This document shows, piece after piece, positions 5,829 to 5,854 of a stretch of DNA of 5,854 nt. Each line of letters begins with the position of its first letter. Within the stretch, counting starts at the first letter, position 1. Source of the DNA: Xanthobacteraceae bacterium. Lineage in GTDB: Bacteria > Pseudomonadota > Alphaproteobacteria > Rhizobiales > Xanthobacteraceae. Location: positions 1 to 5,854 of the forward strand of contig JAIESC010000178.1 of the NCBI GenBank assembly GCA_019746355.1, written 5' to 3'. The notes under the pieces are model-generated. The model saw only the letters and a program-made list of their open reading frames with translations. It was not told the DNA's origin and did not search any database. Made by a program: the position numbers and the translations under genes.

Positions 5829-5854
5829 GAGCAGGCGGCGTCCGCCTCTGCCAC

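Noticed and set aside
5651..5854. 67-residue minus-strand frame at the right edge
   Set aside because: It overlaps the divL N-terminus in another frame and shows no family features. The divL frame has hydrophobic segments and a ribosome binding site.
5814..5854. CtrA-binding site upstream of divL
   Set aside because: No TTAA-N7-TTAA pattern is present in the short upstream stretch available.

Overview
The window is GC-rich chromosomal DNA of an alphaproteobacterium, most likely a member of the Bradyrhizobium/Rhodopseudomonas group. That placement rests on the gene content and order (divL, tsaE-amgK, murU, addB), on codon use, and on intergenic palindromes of the kind common in those genomes. 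It is an inference from memory; no search was run.

All four genes are on the minus strand, so they read from right to left. (1) 3300-5813 encodes an 837-residue, membrane-anchored, multi-PAS protein with a histidine-kinase core. The phospho-accepting His is replaced by Tyr616 (SYELRSPL), the hallmark of the cell-cycle regulator DivL. (2) A 216-base gap follows. It carries a 134-base nested palindrome (3109-3242) in which an outer stem encloses three hairpins placed end to end with no spare bases. (3) 1482-3083 encodes a fusion of TsaE (ATPase of tRNA t6A synthesis) and an AmgK-type amino-sugar kinase. (4) 740-1474, seven bases further on, encodes a MurU-type nucleotidyltransferase. (5) A 173-base gap (567-739) holds two smaller palindromes. 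(6) 1-566 is the 5' part of addB, a subunit of the AddAB recombination nuclease, cut by the window edge.

How they fit together: AmgK and MurU perform consecutive steps of the anabolic peptidoglycan-recycling route (MurNAc to MurNAc-1-phosphate to UDP-MurNAc). Their tight spacing, with the murU ribosome binding site next to the upstream stop codon, indicates co-translation. The TsaE half ties this pair to an essential tRNA modification. DivL acts in the DivK-CckA-CtrA cell-cycle pathway and AddB in double-strand-break repair. They are neighbours by conserved order rather than by an obvious shared pathway.

No mobile element, CRISPR array, RNA gene or clearly new system was seen. The points most worth a second look are the Tyr-for-His pseudokinase, the two-pathway fusion protein, and the cloverleaf-like palindrome placed directly before the fusion gene's ribosome binding region. 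The long plus-strand open frames are antisense shadows caused by high GC.
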